Origin: Arthrobacter sp. ES3-54
Lineage (GTDB): Bacteria; Actinomycetota; Actinomycetes; Actinomycetales; Micrococcaceae
NCBI RefSeq assembly: GCF_029504395.1
Contig: NZ_JAQFIF010000006.1
Span: 186,001 to 250,000 of the forward strand
DNA length: 64,000 bases
Direction: 5' to 3'
The stretch's first letter is position 1; every line of letters starts with the position of its first letter. This document shows positions 35,202 to 44,883 of this stretch, in pieces. A program made the translations under genes and the position numbers. The notes beneath the pieces were generated by a model that searched no databases, had not been told where the DNA came from, and worked only from the letters and a program-made list of their open reading frames with translations.

Positions 35202-36393
35202 GGCGCGGAATGGTCACGGCGAACACCGCGGCGGCGGCGAAGCCGATCACACCGGTCGCAGCCACGCCGGCCCCCAGGGCCGCGACGGCGGTGACGGCTG
35301 AGAGCAGTACGGGACCGCCGGTGGCGCCGGCGTCGGCCATGAAGCGCCAGATGCCCAGGAACTGGCCGCGGCCGTTGTCCGGCGAGAAATCGGCCCCGAG
35401 CGTCATGTTCAGACCGGAGCTGATGCCGTTGCCGAAGCCGATCAGGAGCGCAGCCAGCATTAGCGAGACGAATCCCGTGCTGAGCGGGATCAGCAGCATG
35501 GCCGTGCCCATGATGAGCGTGGACGGCACGGCCACCCATTGCCGGCCCTTGCGGTCCATCAGCTTTCCGGCCGGATAGAACACCAGCATGTCGATCGCCC
35601 CGGAGATCCCGTAGATCAGGGAGGCCTGGGTGGGGTCCAGACCCAGGTGATCGGCCCACAGCGGGATGACCACCTGGCGCGAGGCGCGCAACGCGCTCAA
35701 GAGCAGGACCCCGGCCCCCACGCTAAGGAAGACGCCGGCGTGGGACACCGCAATGCCGCGCATGGTGGGCTGCTGCGCAGGGACGCCGTCGGCCGGAGGC
35801 GGCTTCGCCTCGAGGTCGGGGATGGTGACGGACACCGCCGCCGCGGCAGCCATGGCCACGACGCCGGCCCAGTAGGCGCCGCTGATCCCTGCAAACTGCA
35901 TCACGGCGGCGCCGATGAACGGGCCGATGAAGATCCCGATCCTGTTGACGCCGCCCAGCGTGGACAGCGCCCGCGCCCGGACCATGACCGGCACGGCCTC
36001 GGTCAGGTATTTCTGCCGCGCCAGGCTGAAGACGCTGGCGGCCATGCCCACCACCACCATCGCCGCCGCCAGCACCCAGAGCCCGCCGGAAAATAGCGGG
36101 GCGACCGCCGCCGCGGCGAGGGCGACAGCGCTGGCGGCCGCGGCCCCCACGATCGCCCAGCGTTCCCCGAATTTCAGCGTGATCAGTGAAGCCGGCAGGT
36201 TGAAGAACCAGGATCCGAGGCCAATCAGTGTGACAATCAGCGCAGCCCCTGGCACGGAGGCGCCAAGATCGCGGGCGGACAGGGCCACCACGGGAAGGAT
36301 CGCGCCCTCGCCCAGGCTGAACATGAGAGCCGGCCCGAACGCGGGTACGGCGATGCTACGGAGGCTGAAGGGGGCGAGGCGTGTGGTGGTCAT
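35179..36393 (-). CDS. MFS transporter
   Basis: About 404-aa major facilitator with 12 predicted spans. Visible MFS landmarks are the cytoplasmic loop YPAGKLMDRKGRQWVAVP between spans 8 and 9 (motif-A-like) and a long loop (LEAKPPPADGVPAQQP) between the halves. Substrate unknown. Start chosen at ATG 36393 because TAGGAT lies 7 nt upstream; ATGs at 36405 and 36411 are possible. 38 bp after the GAF-ANTAR gene, so possibly co-transcribed. Confidence 0.85.
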   Translation of the reverse strand: MTTTRLAPFSLRSIAVPAFGPALMFSLGEGAILPVVALSARDLGASVPGAALIVTLIGLGSWFFNLPASLITLKFGERWAIVGAAAASAVALAAAAVAPLFSGGLWVLAAAMVVVGMAASVFSLARQKYLTEAVPVMVRARALSTLGGVNRIGIFIGPFIGAAVMQFAGISGAYWAGVVAMAAAAAVSVTIPDLEAKPPPADGVPAQQPTMRGIAVSHAGVFLSVGAGVLLLSALRASRQVVIPLWADHLGLDPTQASLIYGISGAIDMLVFYPAGKLMDRKGRQWVAVPSTLIMGTAMLLIPLSTGFVSLMLAALLIGFGNGISSGLNMTLGADFSPDNGRGQFLGIWRFMADAGATGGPVLLSAVTAVAALGAGVAATGVIGFAAAAVFAVTIPRLKHRRNY

Positions 36394-36431
36394 CCCCTTC
36401 ATCCTAGGCATCCGCCGGGGCCCTCCCTGAC

Positions 36432-37169
36432 TTAGGCGTCGAAGTGGGTACGGACTTCGACGCTGGTGAGGTTCCGCAGCACGTCTGCGGCAACCTCCCT
36501 GAGCTTTTGGTTCCGGTTGCTCGATACCCGGGTCAGGATGGCCATGGCCTCGTCCTGGGAGCAGCGGTTCTGCGCCATGATCACACCACAGGCGAGATCT
36601 ATGGAGGTGCGGTGTTCCATGGCGGCCTGCATGTCCTCGGCCCGGGACTGGGCGGTCCCGATGCGCACGGCCAGGCGCAGGGCACGCCCTGCCAAGTCCG
36701 CGAATCCGGCCGCTTCGGCAATGGTCTCCTCCGTGAAGAGTCCAGTGTCCGCCGCGAAGAAGTTCAGTGCCGCGGCGGCGTCTTCACCGATTTCCAGCGG
36801 AACGCCCAGGGTGCTGCGGCACCCGTTGGCGGCAAGCTGGCGCTGGTAGTCGGGCCAGCGGGGGTCGGTGTCCACGTCTGCCAGCAGGACCACGGCCTTG
36901 ATGCGCAGGGCCTCGATACAGGGACCCGAACCCAAGCCTTGCTCAATGCGGTCCAGGACCACGGCGTGAGGGCTGCTGCCCGCGACCGTCATGGTCCGTT
37001 TACGGCGCTGGAGCGTGACACCGCACTCAATCTCGGCGCCGGTCATGTGGCTCAGCGACGCGGCTGAAAACTCCGCGAGACGATTCAGGAAGTCGTCGAC
37101 GTTTTCGGTACCCAGGAGTAAATCCTGCAGGTGCCGGGCGGCGTCGTCCCCGATGTAGTTGTTGGCCAT
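36432..37169 (-). CDS. GAF-ANTAR domain antitermination regulator
   Basis: 245-aa regulator. Residues about 20-165 form a GAF domain (VVLDRIEQGLGSGPCIEAL, STLGVPLEIGEDAAAALNFF); residues about 175-235 are an ANTAR RNA-binding domain (LACGVIMAQNRCSQDEAMAILTRVS), which in this family binds paired hexaloop hairpins to prevent termination. No partner kinase is adjacent. A TACATT box lies 5 nt before ATG 37169, so it is likely leaderless; a TTG two codons earlier is unlikely. Confidence 0.9.
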   Translation of the reverse strand: MANNYIGDDAARHLQDLLLGTENVDDFLNRLAEFSAASLSHMTGAEIECGVTLQRRKRTMTVAGSSPHAVVLDRIEQGLGSGPCIEALRIKAVVLLADVDTDPRWPDYQRQLAANGCRSTLGVPLEIGEDAAAALNFFAADTGLFTEETIAEAAGFADLAGRALRLAVRIGTAQSRAEDMQAAMEHRTSIDLACGVIMAQNRCSQDEAMAILTRVSSNRNQKLREVAADVLRNLTSVEVRTHFDA

Positions 37170-37204
37170 GCTCAAATGTACCGCGGAGGCCAGAGTGGGC
37201 GCGC

Positions 37205-38491
37205 TTAGTTGTAGCCGTCGACGATCGCCGCGGCGATCTCACGGTAGGCGCGCCGCGTTTCGGGGCGAAGCACATCAAGGGTGACGAGGTCGCCGTCGGC
37301 CACTCCGCGGTCGTGCGGAACTGCGATCAGCTGGCGGCAGATGCCGGACAGGTGTTCCTCGATAGCGTCCTTGTCCACCCGGGTGGACACCTCGTCCTTG
37401 TCGGTGATGACCACGACGGCGTTGCGGGCCAGGTCTTCGTAGCCGTGGCTGGCCAGCCAGTGAAGGGTGCTGCGGGCCCGTTTGGCGCCGCTGACGGCAT
37501 AGCCGGCAGCGATGATCAGGTTGTCCGCCGATTGCAGGATGCCGCTCATCGCATTGTGCGTCACGCCCGTGCCGCAGTCGATCAGCGCCACGGAATAATA
37601 GGCGGAGATGAGCTTGCGGATCCGCAGGTATTCCTCGGCCGTCAGCGAATCCGATACCTCGGGATCCTGTTCACCGGCAATGAGGTGCAGCCTGCCGGCA
37701 TGGTGCATATAGCGGGCCAGGGCCGTGAGGGAATCGACCGACTCGATGTTCCTTAGCAGGTCCGTGATGGTCCGCGGGCTCTGCTGCTGATAGATGCCCT
37801 CGCCTAGGGCGCGTTCGACGAGGTCGCCGGAATCGGGGTTGGCGTCGATCGCGCACGGAGGATCGCCCCGGAACTCCGCCAGGGTCAGTCCGACGCCAAC
37901 CGTGGTGGAGGTCTTGCCGATGCCGCCCTTCAGGCTCAGGACGGCCGTATTGTAGCTGCCCTGGAGCTGGCGGGAGATGCGCCGGGCCAGTTCGTCTTCC
38001 TCACGCTGCCTGGCACTCGGGCCCAGGTTCAGCCCGCCGCCGGTCAGGTTGTAGAGCGCCCCGCGGAATCCGCCGACGGGCCGGGGCTTCTGCTCGCGGA
38101 CAAAAAGACCCGGGGAACTGATGAAGTCGGGCACCGGGGCGTCGGCCAGGGCCGCCGCCCTGCTGGCTGAACGCGTGGAACGGGCGGGCTGGGCAGGCAC
38201 GGCAGGAGCGGCCTCGGGGGCAGGCGGCTTCAGCACAGGATCCTTGGACGGTTTTTGGGGCTGCGGGCGCGCGGGAGCGTCGGCTGCAGCAGCGGCCTCC
38301 GCCCAGGAACCGCTGGGGGCTGTCTGGCGCTGTTCGGCCTGATTGCTGGAAATGATAGGCATGGTTCCTGTCCAGGCGTCGGAGTCGTCGCCACGACGGC
38401 GGTCTCTCCGACGCGGGAGTTGGGCCTGCTCTGCAGCTGCTTCAGCTTCAGCGAGGGCGTTGGCGGTCTTGTTTTCGACCGGTTCTGGCAT
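37205..38491 (-). CDS. MinD/ParA-like ATPase, EspI-like
   Basis: 428 aa. Residues 1-125 are low-complexity, Ala/Pro/Arg-rich; residues about 130-170 hold FRGALYNLTGGGLNLGPSARQREEDEL, the linker typical of ESX-associated EspI-type proteins; then a deviant Walker A ATPase domain (LSLKGGIGKTSTTVG, IDANPDSGDLVERAL, ALIDCGTGV). In mycobacteria EspI modulates ESX-1 type VII secretion. No EccC, EsxA or other secretion gene is in the window, so it is an orphan here. GGGGGG lies 7 nt before ATG 38491. Confidence 0.8.
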   Translation of the reverse strand: MPEPVENKTANALAEAEAAAEQAQLPRRRDRRRGDDSDAWTGTMPIISSNQAEQRQTAPSGSWAEAAAAADAPARPQPQKPSKDPVLKPPAPEAAPAVPAQPARSTRSASRAAALADAPVPDFISSPGLFVREQKPRPVGGFRGALYNLTGGGLNLGPSARQREEDELARRISRQLQGSYNTAVLSLKGGIGKTSTTVGVGLTLAEFRGDPPCAIDANPDSGDLVERALGEGIYQQQSPRTITDLLRNIESVDSLTALARYMHHAGRLHLIAGEQDPEVSDSLTAEEYLRIRKLISAYYSVALIDCGTGVTHNAMSGILQSADNLIIAAGYAVSGAKRARSTLHWLASHGYEDLARNAVVVITDKDEVSTRVDKDAIEEHLSGICRQLIAVPHDRGVADGDLVTLDVLRPETRRAYREIAAAIVDGYN

Positions 38492-38565
38492 GTTCGTTCC
38501 CCCCAGGGATCACAGCGCAGACCGCTGCAGTGCTCGATTGACATCGTTCAAGGAACAAGTCTAGG

Positions 38566-38596
38566 GGCAGTAATGAGCACACTTACCATTACTGCC
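38566..38596. terminator. 10-bp hairpin downstream of the MBL hydrolase
   Basis: GGCAGTAATG, 11-nt loop, CATTACTGCC, 13 bp beyond the minus-strand MBL gene stop. Confidence 0.65.
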
Positions 38597-38608
38597 AAGA
38601 TCCTGGCC

Positions 38609-39424
38609 CTAGCGGTGGGCCCCTGTGTCTTGCAGGCGCTTGATAAACCAGCGCGACTGCTCGGGGCCGTACGGCAGGATCGGGATGGCCTTGGTTGCGT
38701 CGTCCGGGGTTTCCCTGGTGGCCTGGATTGCCTGCCGGACTGCCGTGGTCATGGTGTTGGCCATGGTCTTGACGAACTGGTCCGAGCACGGTTCGCCGTG
38801 GCCGGGAATCAGGAATTCGTAGCGGTGCCGCAGCGCGGAGAGGTGCCGGAGGGCGTCGGCCCAGTCTTCCGGGAATGAGTCCTCGAAGGATGGGTGGGAA
38901 CCCTGTTCCACGAGATCGCCGGCGAAAAGGGTGCTCGCCGTGCCGACCAGGAGGTCACCGTCGGTGTGGCCGCGGCCCAGATAGAACAAGGTGGCGGTCT
39001 GCCCGCCAAGATCCACGAGGACGGGCTGGTCCTTCACTATGGCGTTCGGAACCACCAGCTCGGCGTCGGAGCCCTGCCCGGCTGCCATTTCCGGTTCCGA
39101 CGAGGCCACGAACCGGCGCTGCTCATCACCGTTCTCCTCGATTTCCGCAGCGCAGTTCTCGTGCGCCCAGAATTCCGTGACGCCGTCGTCGGCGAAGACG
39201 GCATTGCCGAAGAAGTGGTCGTAGTGGGCGTGCGTGTTGACGACCACTAGAGGCAGCGCGGTCTTTTCCCGCACGGCCGCCAGGATCTCACGGCCCTGCC
39301 GGGGGCCGCCCCCGGTGTCGATCACCATGGCGCGCTCGGTGCCGACCACCAGACCCGTGTTGAGCAGGGAACCTTGAGTTGTCAGTACGTAGTTGTCTGG
39401 ACCGACTTCGAGCCATCGTGACAT
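38609..39424 (-). CDS. MBL-fold metallo-hydrolase
   Basis: 271-aa metallo-beta-lactamase fold protein. The dinuclear zinc motif is NTHAHYDHFFGN (HxHxDH), with GRGHTDGDLLV and IPGHGEP supplying further ligands. Substrate unknown: relatives range from glyoxalase II-like to lactamase-like enzymes; there is no rhodanese fusion or signal peptide. ATG 39424 has GGAG 8 nt upstream, preferred over longer frames. Confidence 0.88.
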   Translation of the reverse strand: MSRWLEVGPDNYVLTTQGSLLNTGLVVGTERAMVIDTGGGPRQGREILAAVREKTALPLVVVNTHAHYDHFFGNAVFADDGVTEFWAHENCAAEIEENGDEQRRFVASSEPEMAAGQGSDAELVVPNAIVKDQPVLVDLGGQTATLFYLGRGHTDGDLLVGTASTLFAGDLVEQGSHPSFEDSFPEDWADALRHLSALRHRYEFLIPGHGEPCSDQFVKTMANTMTTAVRQAIQATRETPDDATKAIPILPYGPEQSRWFIKRLQDTGAHR

Positions 39425-39669
39425 TGAATCTCCGTATTTCCGACGCTTTTCCGGCGTGTTTGTGCGGTCTTGTTGGTGCGGTGTTTGGTGCGCTGCACAG
39501 GCCTCGATTCTACCCGTGTCGGATGGCAATTCCCTTCAGGGCATGCCCGTCCCGCCCCTGTGGCGGCTCTGCCCGGAGGCCCTCGTCTTAGCCCCCACCG
39601 CGGAGTAGCCTGTGGCCTACTTCCGTCGATGAGCCAGGTGCTCACCCGAATGATTGGGGGTGGCTCCCG

Positions 39670-40299
39670 TTGAATGCCGGTACTTCCCTGGAGCGGATGG
39701 TGTTCTTCAGCGATGCCGTCTTCGCCATCGCCCTGACCCTCTTGGCCCTGGACCTGAAACTGCCCGAGGGCATCCCAGCCGAGCAGCTGGACAGCGCCCT
39801 GATCGCGGCCTGGCCGCAGTTGCTGGCGTACGCCCTGTCCTTTGCCATCATCGCCAAGACATGGATGTCCCATCACTCCGATTTTGCCCTCATTCGCCGC
39901 TTCAATGCGAACCTGGCCTGGCTGAATCTGGCCCTCTTGTTCTTCATTGCCATGCTGCCCGCTCCAACGTCGATCCTCAGCGACTACGGGGACGACCCCA
40001 CTCCGTGGCCCAGCGTTTTGTACGCCGCCAACATTGCCGCGGTCTATCTGATGCTGGCGGCCATTTGGGGCTACGCCAAACACGCCGGGCTGATGGACCG
40101 CGAGATGGCCGCCCACGTGCACCGCCGCATCTTTTACGCGCGCCTGGCCGTGGCCTTGGTCTTCGTCGTCTCGATTCCGGCGGCGTTCGCCCTCAACGCC
40201 TACACGCCGTTTTTGTGGCTGCTGCTCCTGCCGGCGTCGTGGCTGGCGCGGTGGCTTTCCGCGCGGGCGGAGACGAGCGCAGGACCCGCACAGAACTAA
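39670..40299 (+). CDS. TMEM175-family potassium channel (DUF1211)
   Basis: 209-aa membrane protein with six predicted spans. The family signature RxxxFSDAVFAIALTLL lies at the first span (ERMVFFSDAVFAIALTLLAL), and the second-half pattern NLALLFFIAMLPAPT also fits. Bacterial TMEM175 proteins form tetrameric K+ channels. The TTG at 39670, with a G-rich GGGGG 9 nt upstream, keeps the conserved Arg; the next in-frame ATG would start after it. The stop region is tandemly duplicated (CCGCACAGAACTRA twice). Confidence 0.88.
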   Translation: MNAGTSLERMVFFSDAVFAIALTLLALDLKLPEGIPAEQLDSALIAAWPQLLAYALSFAIIAKTWMSHHSDFALIRRFNANLAWLNLALLFFIAMLPAPTSILSDYGDDPTPWPSVLYAANIAAVYLMLAAIWGYAKHAGLMDREMAAHVHRRIFYARLAVALVFVVSIPAAFALNAYTPFLWLLLLPASWLARWLSARAETSAGPAQN

Positions 40300-40322
40300 C
40301 CGCACAGAACTGACCGTGCGGT

Positions 40323-40356
40323 CCCGCCCCGCCCGGGAATCCCCGGGCGGGGCGGG
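40323..40356. terminator. Bidirectional GC hairpin between convergent genes
   Basis: Perfect 15-bp arms CCCGCCCCGCCCGGG and complement with loop AATC, between the TMEM175 gene stop and the bkd E2 stop. Confidence 0.85.
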
Positions 40357-40358
40357 GC

Positions 40359-41924
40359 TCACATGTCTGCGAGCGCAGTGCCCGGGTTCTCGATCGCGTC
40401 GGCGACATAACGCAGGAAGCCGCCCGCGGTGCCCCCGTCGCACACCCGGTGGTCGAACGTGAGGGTCAGCTCGGTGACCTTACGGACCGCGAGCTCACCG
40501 TTGACCACCCAAGGCTTGTCGATGATCCGCCCGACGCCCAGGATCCCCACTTCGGGGTGGTTGATGATCGCGGCGGAACCGTCAACCCCGAACACGCCGT
40601 AGTTGTTCAGCGTGAAGGTGCCGCTGCCCAGCTCCGCCGGGGTCGCTTTGCCCTCGCGCACGACGGCGGTGAGGCGGCGGATCTCGGCGTCCAGTTCGCG
40701 GGCACTGAGCTTGTCCGCGTTCCGCACCGACGGCACCATCAGTCCGCGGTCGGTCTGCGCCGCAAAACCGAGGTTGACGCCGTCGAAGGCCACAATCTCC
40801 TGCATCATGCCGCCCGCAGCATCCTCAGTGGTCACGATCCTGGTGTTCAGCTCAGGGAACTTCTTCAGCCCGGCAGTGACGAACCGGGCGATGAAAGCCA
40901 GCAGGCCCGGGGTGTTGTGCGGGTCGGCCTTCTTCAGCGCCGCACGCATCTCCACGAGCGCCGTGGCGTCCACGTCCACCCACACCGTGGCTTCCGGGAT
41001 CTCGGACCGGCTGCGCGTCATGTTCGCCGCGACCGCCTTGCGCACTCCACGGACCGCTGTGCGTCCGGAAATGCCCAGCCCGGTGCGCGCATCGGTGCCC
41101 GACGCCGCGGCCGGCTCCACGGCCGGTTCCTCGGCCGGGCGCTCAACCACCGGTGACGGCTTGATGACGGCTTCGACGTCGCGCCGCATGATGAGCCCGC
41201 TGGCCCCCGACCCCTGGAGGTCCCCCAAATCAACCCCATGATCGCGCGCCATCCGGCGAACCAGCGGAGAAATAACCGCGCCCAATTTCCCCGGCACCCG
41301 GGTCCGCAGCAGCACCAGGTCATCGGCAGCCTTCTCGGCTGCAGACACCCCGCTGGCAGGCTCAGCGACCGAAGTAGCGGCGGCCCGCTTAGGAGCCCGG
41401 CTCCGCCTGGCAACCCCATGCCCGCCCGGCGTCCCATAACCAATCAAGACATTCCCAGACCCAGCCTTCTCTTCCTCGCGGTACGCCTCAGCCGCAACAG
41501 CGGAAGCGGACGGTGAGCCAGCAGCGACAGCCGACGCGGATGATGCCGCCCCGGGAGTGGCATCGGGCCTGTCGGAGCCGGACGGCATGCTGCTTGCAGC
41601 AATGCCGTCCGGCGAAGGGGCGGGGGCGGCATCATCCGCGCCGGCCCCACTGGGGGCGGCGCCGACAGAAACACCAGCACCAACCGGCATCACCGAGATC
41701 AGCGGCTTGCCGACGTCGAGCGTCTGGCCGGGCTCGCCGTGCAGCACGGCCACGGTGCCGGCGTACGGCGAGGGCACCTCCACCATGGACTTCGCCGTCT
41801 CCACCTCGGCGATCGGCTGGTCAACGCGGATCTCGTCGCCCACGGCCACGAGCCAGTTCACGAGTTCGGCTTCGGTAAGGCCTTCGCCCAGGTCCGGCAG
41901 GAGGAATACTTTCGGTTCGCTCAT
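40359..41924 (-). CDS. bkdC: Branched-chain 2-oxoacid dehydrogenase E2 (dihydrolipoyl acyltransferase)
   Basis: 521-aa E2 core. N-terminal lipoyl domain with the lipoylated Lys in [14 protein letters not shown]; a long Ala/Ser/Pro-rich linker (residues about 85-200); peripheral-subunit-binding domain [20 protein letters not shown]-terminal catalytic domain with [14 protein letters not shown]. It transfers branched acyl groups to CoA for valine/leucine/isoleucine breakdown and for branched fatty-acid primers. ATG 41924 is 2 nt after the E1-beta stop. No E3 gene is in the cluster, so the cell's general dihydrolipoyl dehydrogenase is presumably used. Confidence 0.92.
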   Translation of the reverse strand: MSEPKVFLLPDLGEGLTEAELVNWLVAVGDEIRVDQPIAEVETAKSMVEVPSPYAGTVAVLHGEPGQTLDVGKPLISVMPVGAGVSVGAAPSGAGADDAAPAPSPDGIAASSMPSGSDRPDATPGAASSASAVAAGSPSASAVAAEAYREEEKAGSGNVLIGYGTPGGHGVARRSRAPKRAAATSVAEPASGVSAAEKAADDLVLLRTRVPGKLGAVISPLVRRMARDHGVDLGDLQGSGASGLIMRRDVEAVIKPSPVVERPAEEPAVEPAAASGTDARTGLGISGRTAVRGVRKAVAANMTRSRSEIPEATVWVDVDATALVEMRAALKKADPHNTPGLLAFIARFVTAGLKKFPELNTRIVTTEDAAGGMMQEIVAFDGVNLGFAAQTDRGLMVPSVRNADKLSARELDAEIRRLTAVVREGKATPAELGSGTFTLNNYGVFGVDGSAAIINHPEVGILGVGRIIDKPWVVNGELAVRKVTELTLTFDHRVCDGGTAGGFLRYVADAIENPGTALADM

Positions 41925-41926
41925 GG

Positions 41927-43039
41927 TCAGTCTTCCCACTGGAGGTCGTCAACGGCGTCGAGGATGCGGTCCACGCCGGGCAGGTAGTAGTGCTCGAGCT
42001 TGGGCGCCGGGTAGGGCACGTCAAAGCCGGTGACGCGGCGGATCGGCGCCGCCAGATGGTGGAAGCAGCGTTCCTGGACCCGGGCGACGATTTCCGAGGC
42101 CACGGACGCGAAGCCGTGGGCCTCGGCGATCACTACGGCGCGGCCGGTCTTGCGGACCGAGGCGCAGACGGTCTCGTCGTCGAACGGCACGATCGAGCGG
42201 ACGTCGATCACTTCCAGCGAGCGGCCTTCCTCGGCGGCGGCGGCCGCGGCGGCGAGCGCCGTGGGGACGGACGGCCCGTAGGCGATCAGCGTGGCGTCGG
42301 TGCCGGGGCGGGCGACGGCGGCCCGGCCCTCGGAGGAGGTGCCGCGCTCGGTGTTCGCGGCGTGCTCGGCGCGCAGCGCGTCCAGGTCCACCTGGTCCTT
42401 GGACCAGTACAGCTTCTTGGGCTCCATGAACATGACGGGGTCGTCGGAGTCGATGGCTTCGCGGAGCATCCGGTAGCCGTCGGCCACGGTGGCGGGGGTG
42501 AAGACCTTCAGGCCGGCGGTGTGCGCGTAGTAGGCCTCGGAGGAGTCGCAGTGGTGCTCCACTCCCCCGATGCCGCCGGCGTACGGAACCCGGATGACCA
42601 TGGGCAGCTTCACGGCGCCCTTGGTGCGGTTGTGCATCTTGGCGACGTGGCTGACGATCTGTTCGAAGGCCGGGTAGGCGAACGCGTCGAACTGCATCTC
42701 GATGACCGGGCGCATGCCGTTCATGGCCATGCCCACGGCCATGCCGACGATTCCGGATTCGGCCAGCGGGGTGTCGAAGCAGCGGCTCGTGCCGAAGGTC
42801 TTGGTGAGCCCGTCCGTGATGCGGAAGACGCCGCCGAGCATGCCGACATCCTCGCCGAAGACCAGGACCGAGGGGTCCGCGTGCATGGCGTCAGCCATGG
42901 CGGTGTTGAGCGCCTTGGCCAGCGTGATGGTCTGCGGGCCGGTCAGTTCTGCGGTGGCTGCAGCCTTCGCGGCCGCGCGGGCAGTCGCGGCGCTGACGTT
43001 GCCGTTCGCCTCGGAGGACGTGGTGATGGTGGGGCTCAT
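41927..43039 (-). CDS. bkdB: 2-Oxoisovalerate dehydrogenase E1 beta subunit
   Basis: 370-aa transketolase-like subunit. Conserved stretches: [56 protein letters not shown] and [13 protein letters not shown]. The first 40 residues are an Ala/Thr-rich extension. It binds ThDP together with the alpha subunit. Its ATG overlaps the alpha subunit stop (ATGA). Confidence 0.94.
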   Translation of the reverse strand: MSPTITTSSEANGNVSAATARAAAKAAATAELTGPQTITLAKALNTAMADAMHADPSVLVFGEDVGMLGGVFRITDGLTKTFGTSRCFDTPLAESGIVGMAVGMAMNGMRPVIEMQFDAFAYPAFEQIVSHVAKMHNRTKGAVKLPMVIRVPYAGGIGGVEHHCDSSEAYYAHTAGLKVFTPATVADGYRMLREAIDSDDPVMFMEPKKLYWSKDQVDLDALRAEHAANTERGTSSEGRAAVARPGTDATLIAYGPSVPTALAAAAAAAEEGRSLEVIDVRSIVPFDDETVCASVRKTGRAVVIAEAHGFASVASEIVARVQERCFHHLAAPIRRVTGFDVPYPAPKLEHYYLPGVDRILDAVDDLQWED

Positions 43040-44259
43040 TTGCCGGCCTCCGTAGCGGTGGATGCGGCGTCGCGGGCCAGTTCGTCGGCGAGCATGGCTG
43101 ACTGTTCCTTCAGCTGTGGGGTAGGGGTGGAGAAGACGTACTTGAAGAGGTCCTGCGGTTCCACCGGGACCTCTTCGCTGAGGCCTTCGCGCAGCTGCGT
43201 GGCAACTGCTTCGGCCTTGTCTGCGATCCTGGCGGCGCGGTCATCGTCCAGCAGGCCGCGGTCCGTCAGGTAGGTCTGCATCCGGCTCAGCGGATCCTTG
43301 GCCACCCATTCGGCGACTTCGCTGTCCTGCCGGTAGCGGGTGGCGTCGTCGGCGTTGGTGTGCGCCTGCATCCGGTAGGTGTGCGCCTCCACGAGCAGCG
43401 GGCCGGAACCTTCCCGGGCGAGCTTGACGGCCCGGCCCAGGACGGCGAGCAGGGCCACGACGTCGTTGCCGTCCACGCGTTCGCCGGCCATGCCGTAGCC
43501 CACGGCCTTGTGGGCCAGCGAGGGCGCAACCGACTGGTGCGCGAGCGGCACGGAGATCGCGTACTGGTTGTTCTGGACGAAGAAGACCACGGGCAGGTGG
43601 AAGACGGCGGCGAAGTTCAGGGCCTCGTGGAAGTCGCCTTCGCTGGTGGCGCCGTCGCCGCACATGGCCAAGACCACGGTGTCCTCGCCGCGCAGCTTGG
43701 CGGCGTGGGCAACGCCGACGCCGTGCAGCAGCTGGGTGGTCAGCGGGGTGCACTGGATGCCGACCTTGTTCTTGGCGGGATCGTAGCCGCCGTGCCAGTC
43801 GCCGCGGAAGAGCGTCATGGTCTGCACAGGGTCCACGCCGCGGGCCATGACGGCCACGGAGTCACGGTAGGTGGGGAACAGCCAGTCACCCTCGGCAAGG
43901 CACAGTGCGGCGGCAACCTGGCACGCCTCCTGGCCGTGGCTGGAGGGGTAGACGGCCATGCGGCCCTGCCGGACCAGCGCGGAGTTCTGGTCATTGACGC
44001 GGCGGCCGACGACGAGCTGCTCGTAGGCGGCCAGCAGTTCGGCCTCGCTGGGCAGGCTGTATTCGTGCCCGGGCTGGGTGCCCTGTTCCGTGTGCGGATT
44101 CAGGGTGCCGTCGGGGCCGACCATCTGGATCTGGTGGCGGGCCGGGAGCATGTAGTCCTCAACCGTGATGCCGAACTTGCTCACGGCATCACTGGCTGGA
44201 TCTTGCTGTGCGACCTGCTGCGCGGGTCGCTGCGCAGCATGGTCTGCGGAGATCGTCAT
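43036..44259 (-). CDS. bkdA: 2-Oxoisovalerate dehydrogenase E1 alpha subunit
   Basis: 407-aa ThDP-binding subunit decarboxylating branched-chain 2-oxoacids. The ThDP motif is GDGATSEGDFHEALNFAAVFHLPVVFFVQNN-type (GDG to N spacing intact), and the phosphorylation-loop region YRMQAHTNADDATRYR is typical. First gene of bkdABC; AAGGA lies 8 nt before ATG 44259. Divergent from an Lrp-type regulator over 159 bp, the usual layout of Lrp-controlled bkd operons. Confidence 0.94.
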   Translation of the reverse strand: MTISADHAAQRPAQQVAQQDPASDAVSKFGITVEDYMLPARHQIQMVGPDGTLNPHTEQGTQPGHEYSLPSEAELLAAYEQLVVGRRVNDQNSALVRQGRMAVYPSSHGQEACQVAAALCLAEGDWLFPTYRDSVAVMARGVDPVQTMTLFRGDWHGGYDPAKNKVGIQCTPLTTQLLHGVGVAHAAKLRGEDTVVLAMCGDGATSEGDFHEALNFAAVFHLPVVFFVQNNQYAISVPLAHQSVAPSLAHKAVGYGMAGERVDGNDVVALLAVLGRAVKLAREGSGPLLVEAHTYRMQAHTNADDATRYRQDSEVAEWVAKDPLSRMQTYLTDRGLLDDDRAARIADKAEAVATQLREGLSEEVPVEPQDLFKYVFSTPTPQLKEQSAMLADELARDAASTATEAGK

Positions 44260-44329
44260 TGGTCAATCCTTCTGTAGCCACTAATCTTTCCCAGTATGCC
44301 GCCAGCCGCTGTTTCGTATCCACCTCCGC

Positions 44330-44360
44330 GGCAAACCGTGGAGAAGTCCACAAATTTGCC
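44330..44360. promoter_or_regulatory. Nested inverted repeat in the bkd/Lrp intergenic region
   Basis: Outer arms GGCAAA / TTTGCC and inner arms GTGGA / TCCAC share nearly the same centre (about 44345). It lies midway between bkdA and the Lrp-type gene and is a candidate binding site for that regulator. Confidence 0.4.
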
Positions 44361-44418
44361 CTACTCTGGAAGACGAATCGTAAGTGTGAGCTGGATTACC
44401 GGCGGGGGTTGTAGACGA

Positions 44419-44883
44419 ATGGCAGGGCTTGAGGCGGAGCAGGTGGCGGTGCCGCTGGACGATGTGGACCGGAACATCATTGCGGAGCTGACCCGGGACG
44501 GCCGGATGTCCGTGACCCAGGTGGCCGAGAACGTCCACATTTCCCGCGCCCACGCGTACACCCGGATTGCCCGGCTCACCGGTGAAGGCGTCCTGACCAA
44601 GTTCACCGCCCTGGTGGATCCCATCAAGGCCGGCTTGAAGTCGTCGGCCTACGTCACGCTGAAGGTGCGCCAGCATTCCTGGCGCGAGCTGCGCGAACTC
44701 CTGCGCGCCATCCCGGAGGTCCATCACATCGCGCTGGTGGGCGGGGACTTCGATGTCATCCTGCTGGTGCGCGCTGTGGACAACATTGACCTTCGCCGGG
44801 TGATCTTCGACCAGCTGCAGTCCATGCCCGGCGTCCTGGACACCCAGACCTTCCTGGTGTTCGAAGACGTGGACACGCGCTAG
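44419..44883 (+). CDS. Lrp/AsnC family regulator, BkdR-like
   Basis: 154-aa regulator: N-terminal helix-turn-helix (DVDRNIIAELTRDGRMSVTQVAENVHISRAHAYTRIARL split over residues 12-46) and a C-terminal RAM ligand domain (HIALVGGDFDVILLVRAVD). By position it should control the divergent bkd operon, sensing a branched-chain amino acid or oxoacid (inference from known BkdR systems). Overlaps the convergent galU by 4 bp. Confidence 0.9.
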   Translation: MAGLEAEQVAVPLDDVDRNIIAELTRDGRMSVTQVAENVHISRAHAYTRIARLTGEGVLTKFTALVDPIKAGLKSSAYVTLKVRQHSWRELRELLRAIPEVHHIALVGGDFDVILLVRAVDNIDLRRVIFDQLQSMPGVLDTQTFLVFEDVDTR

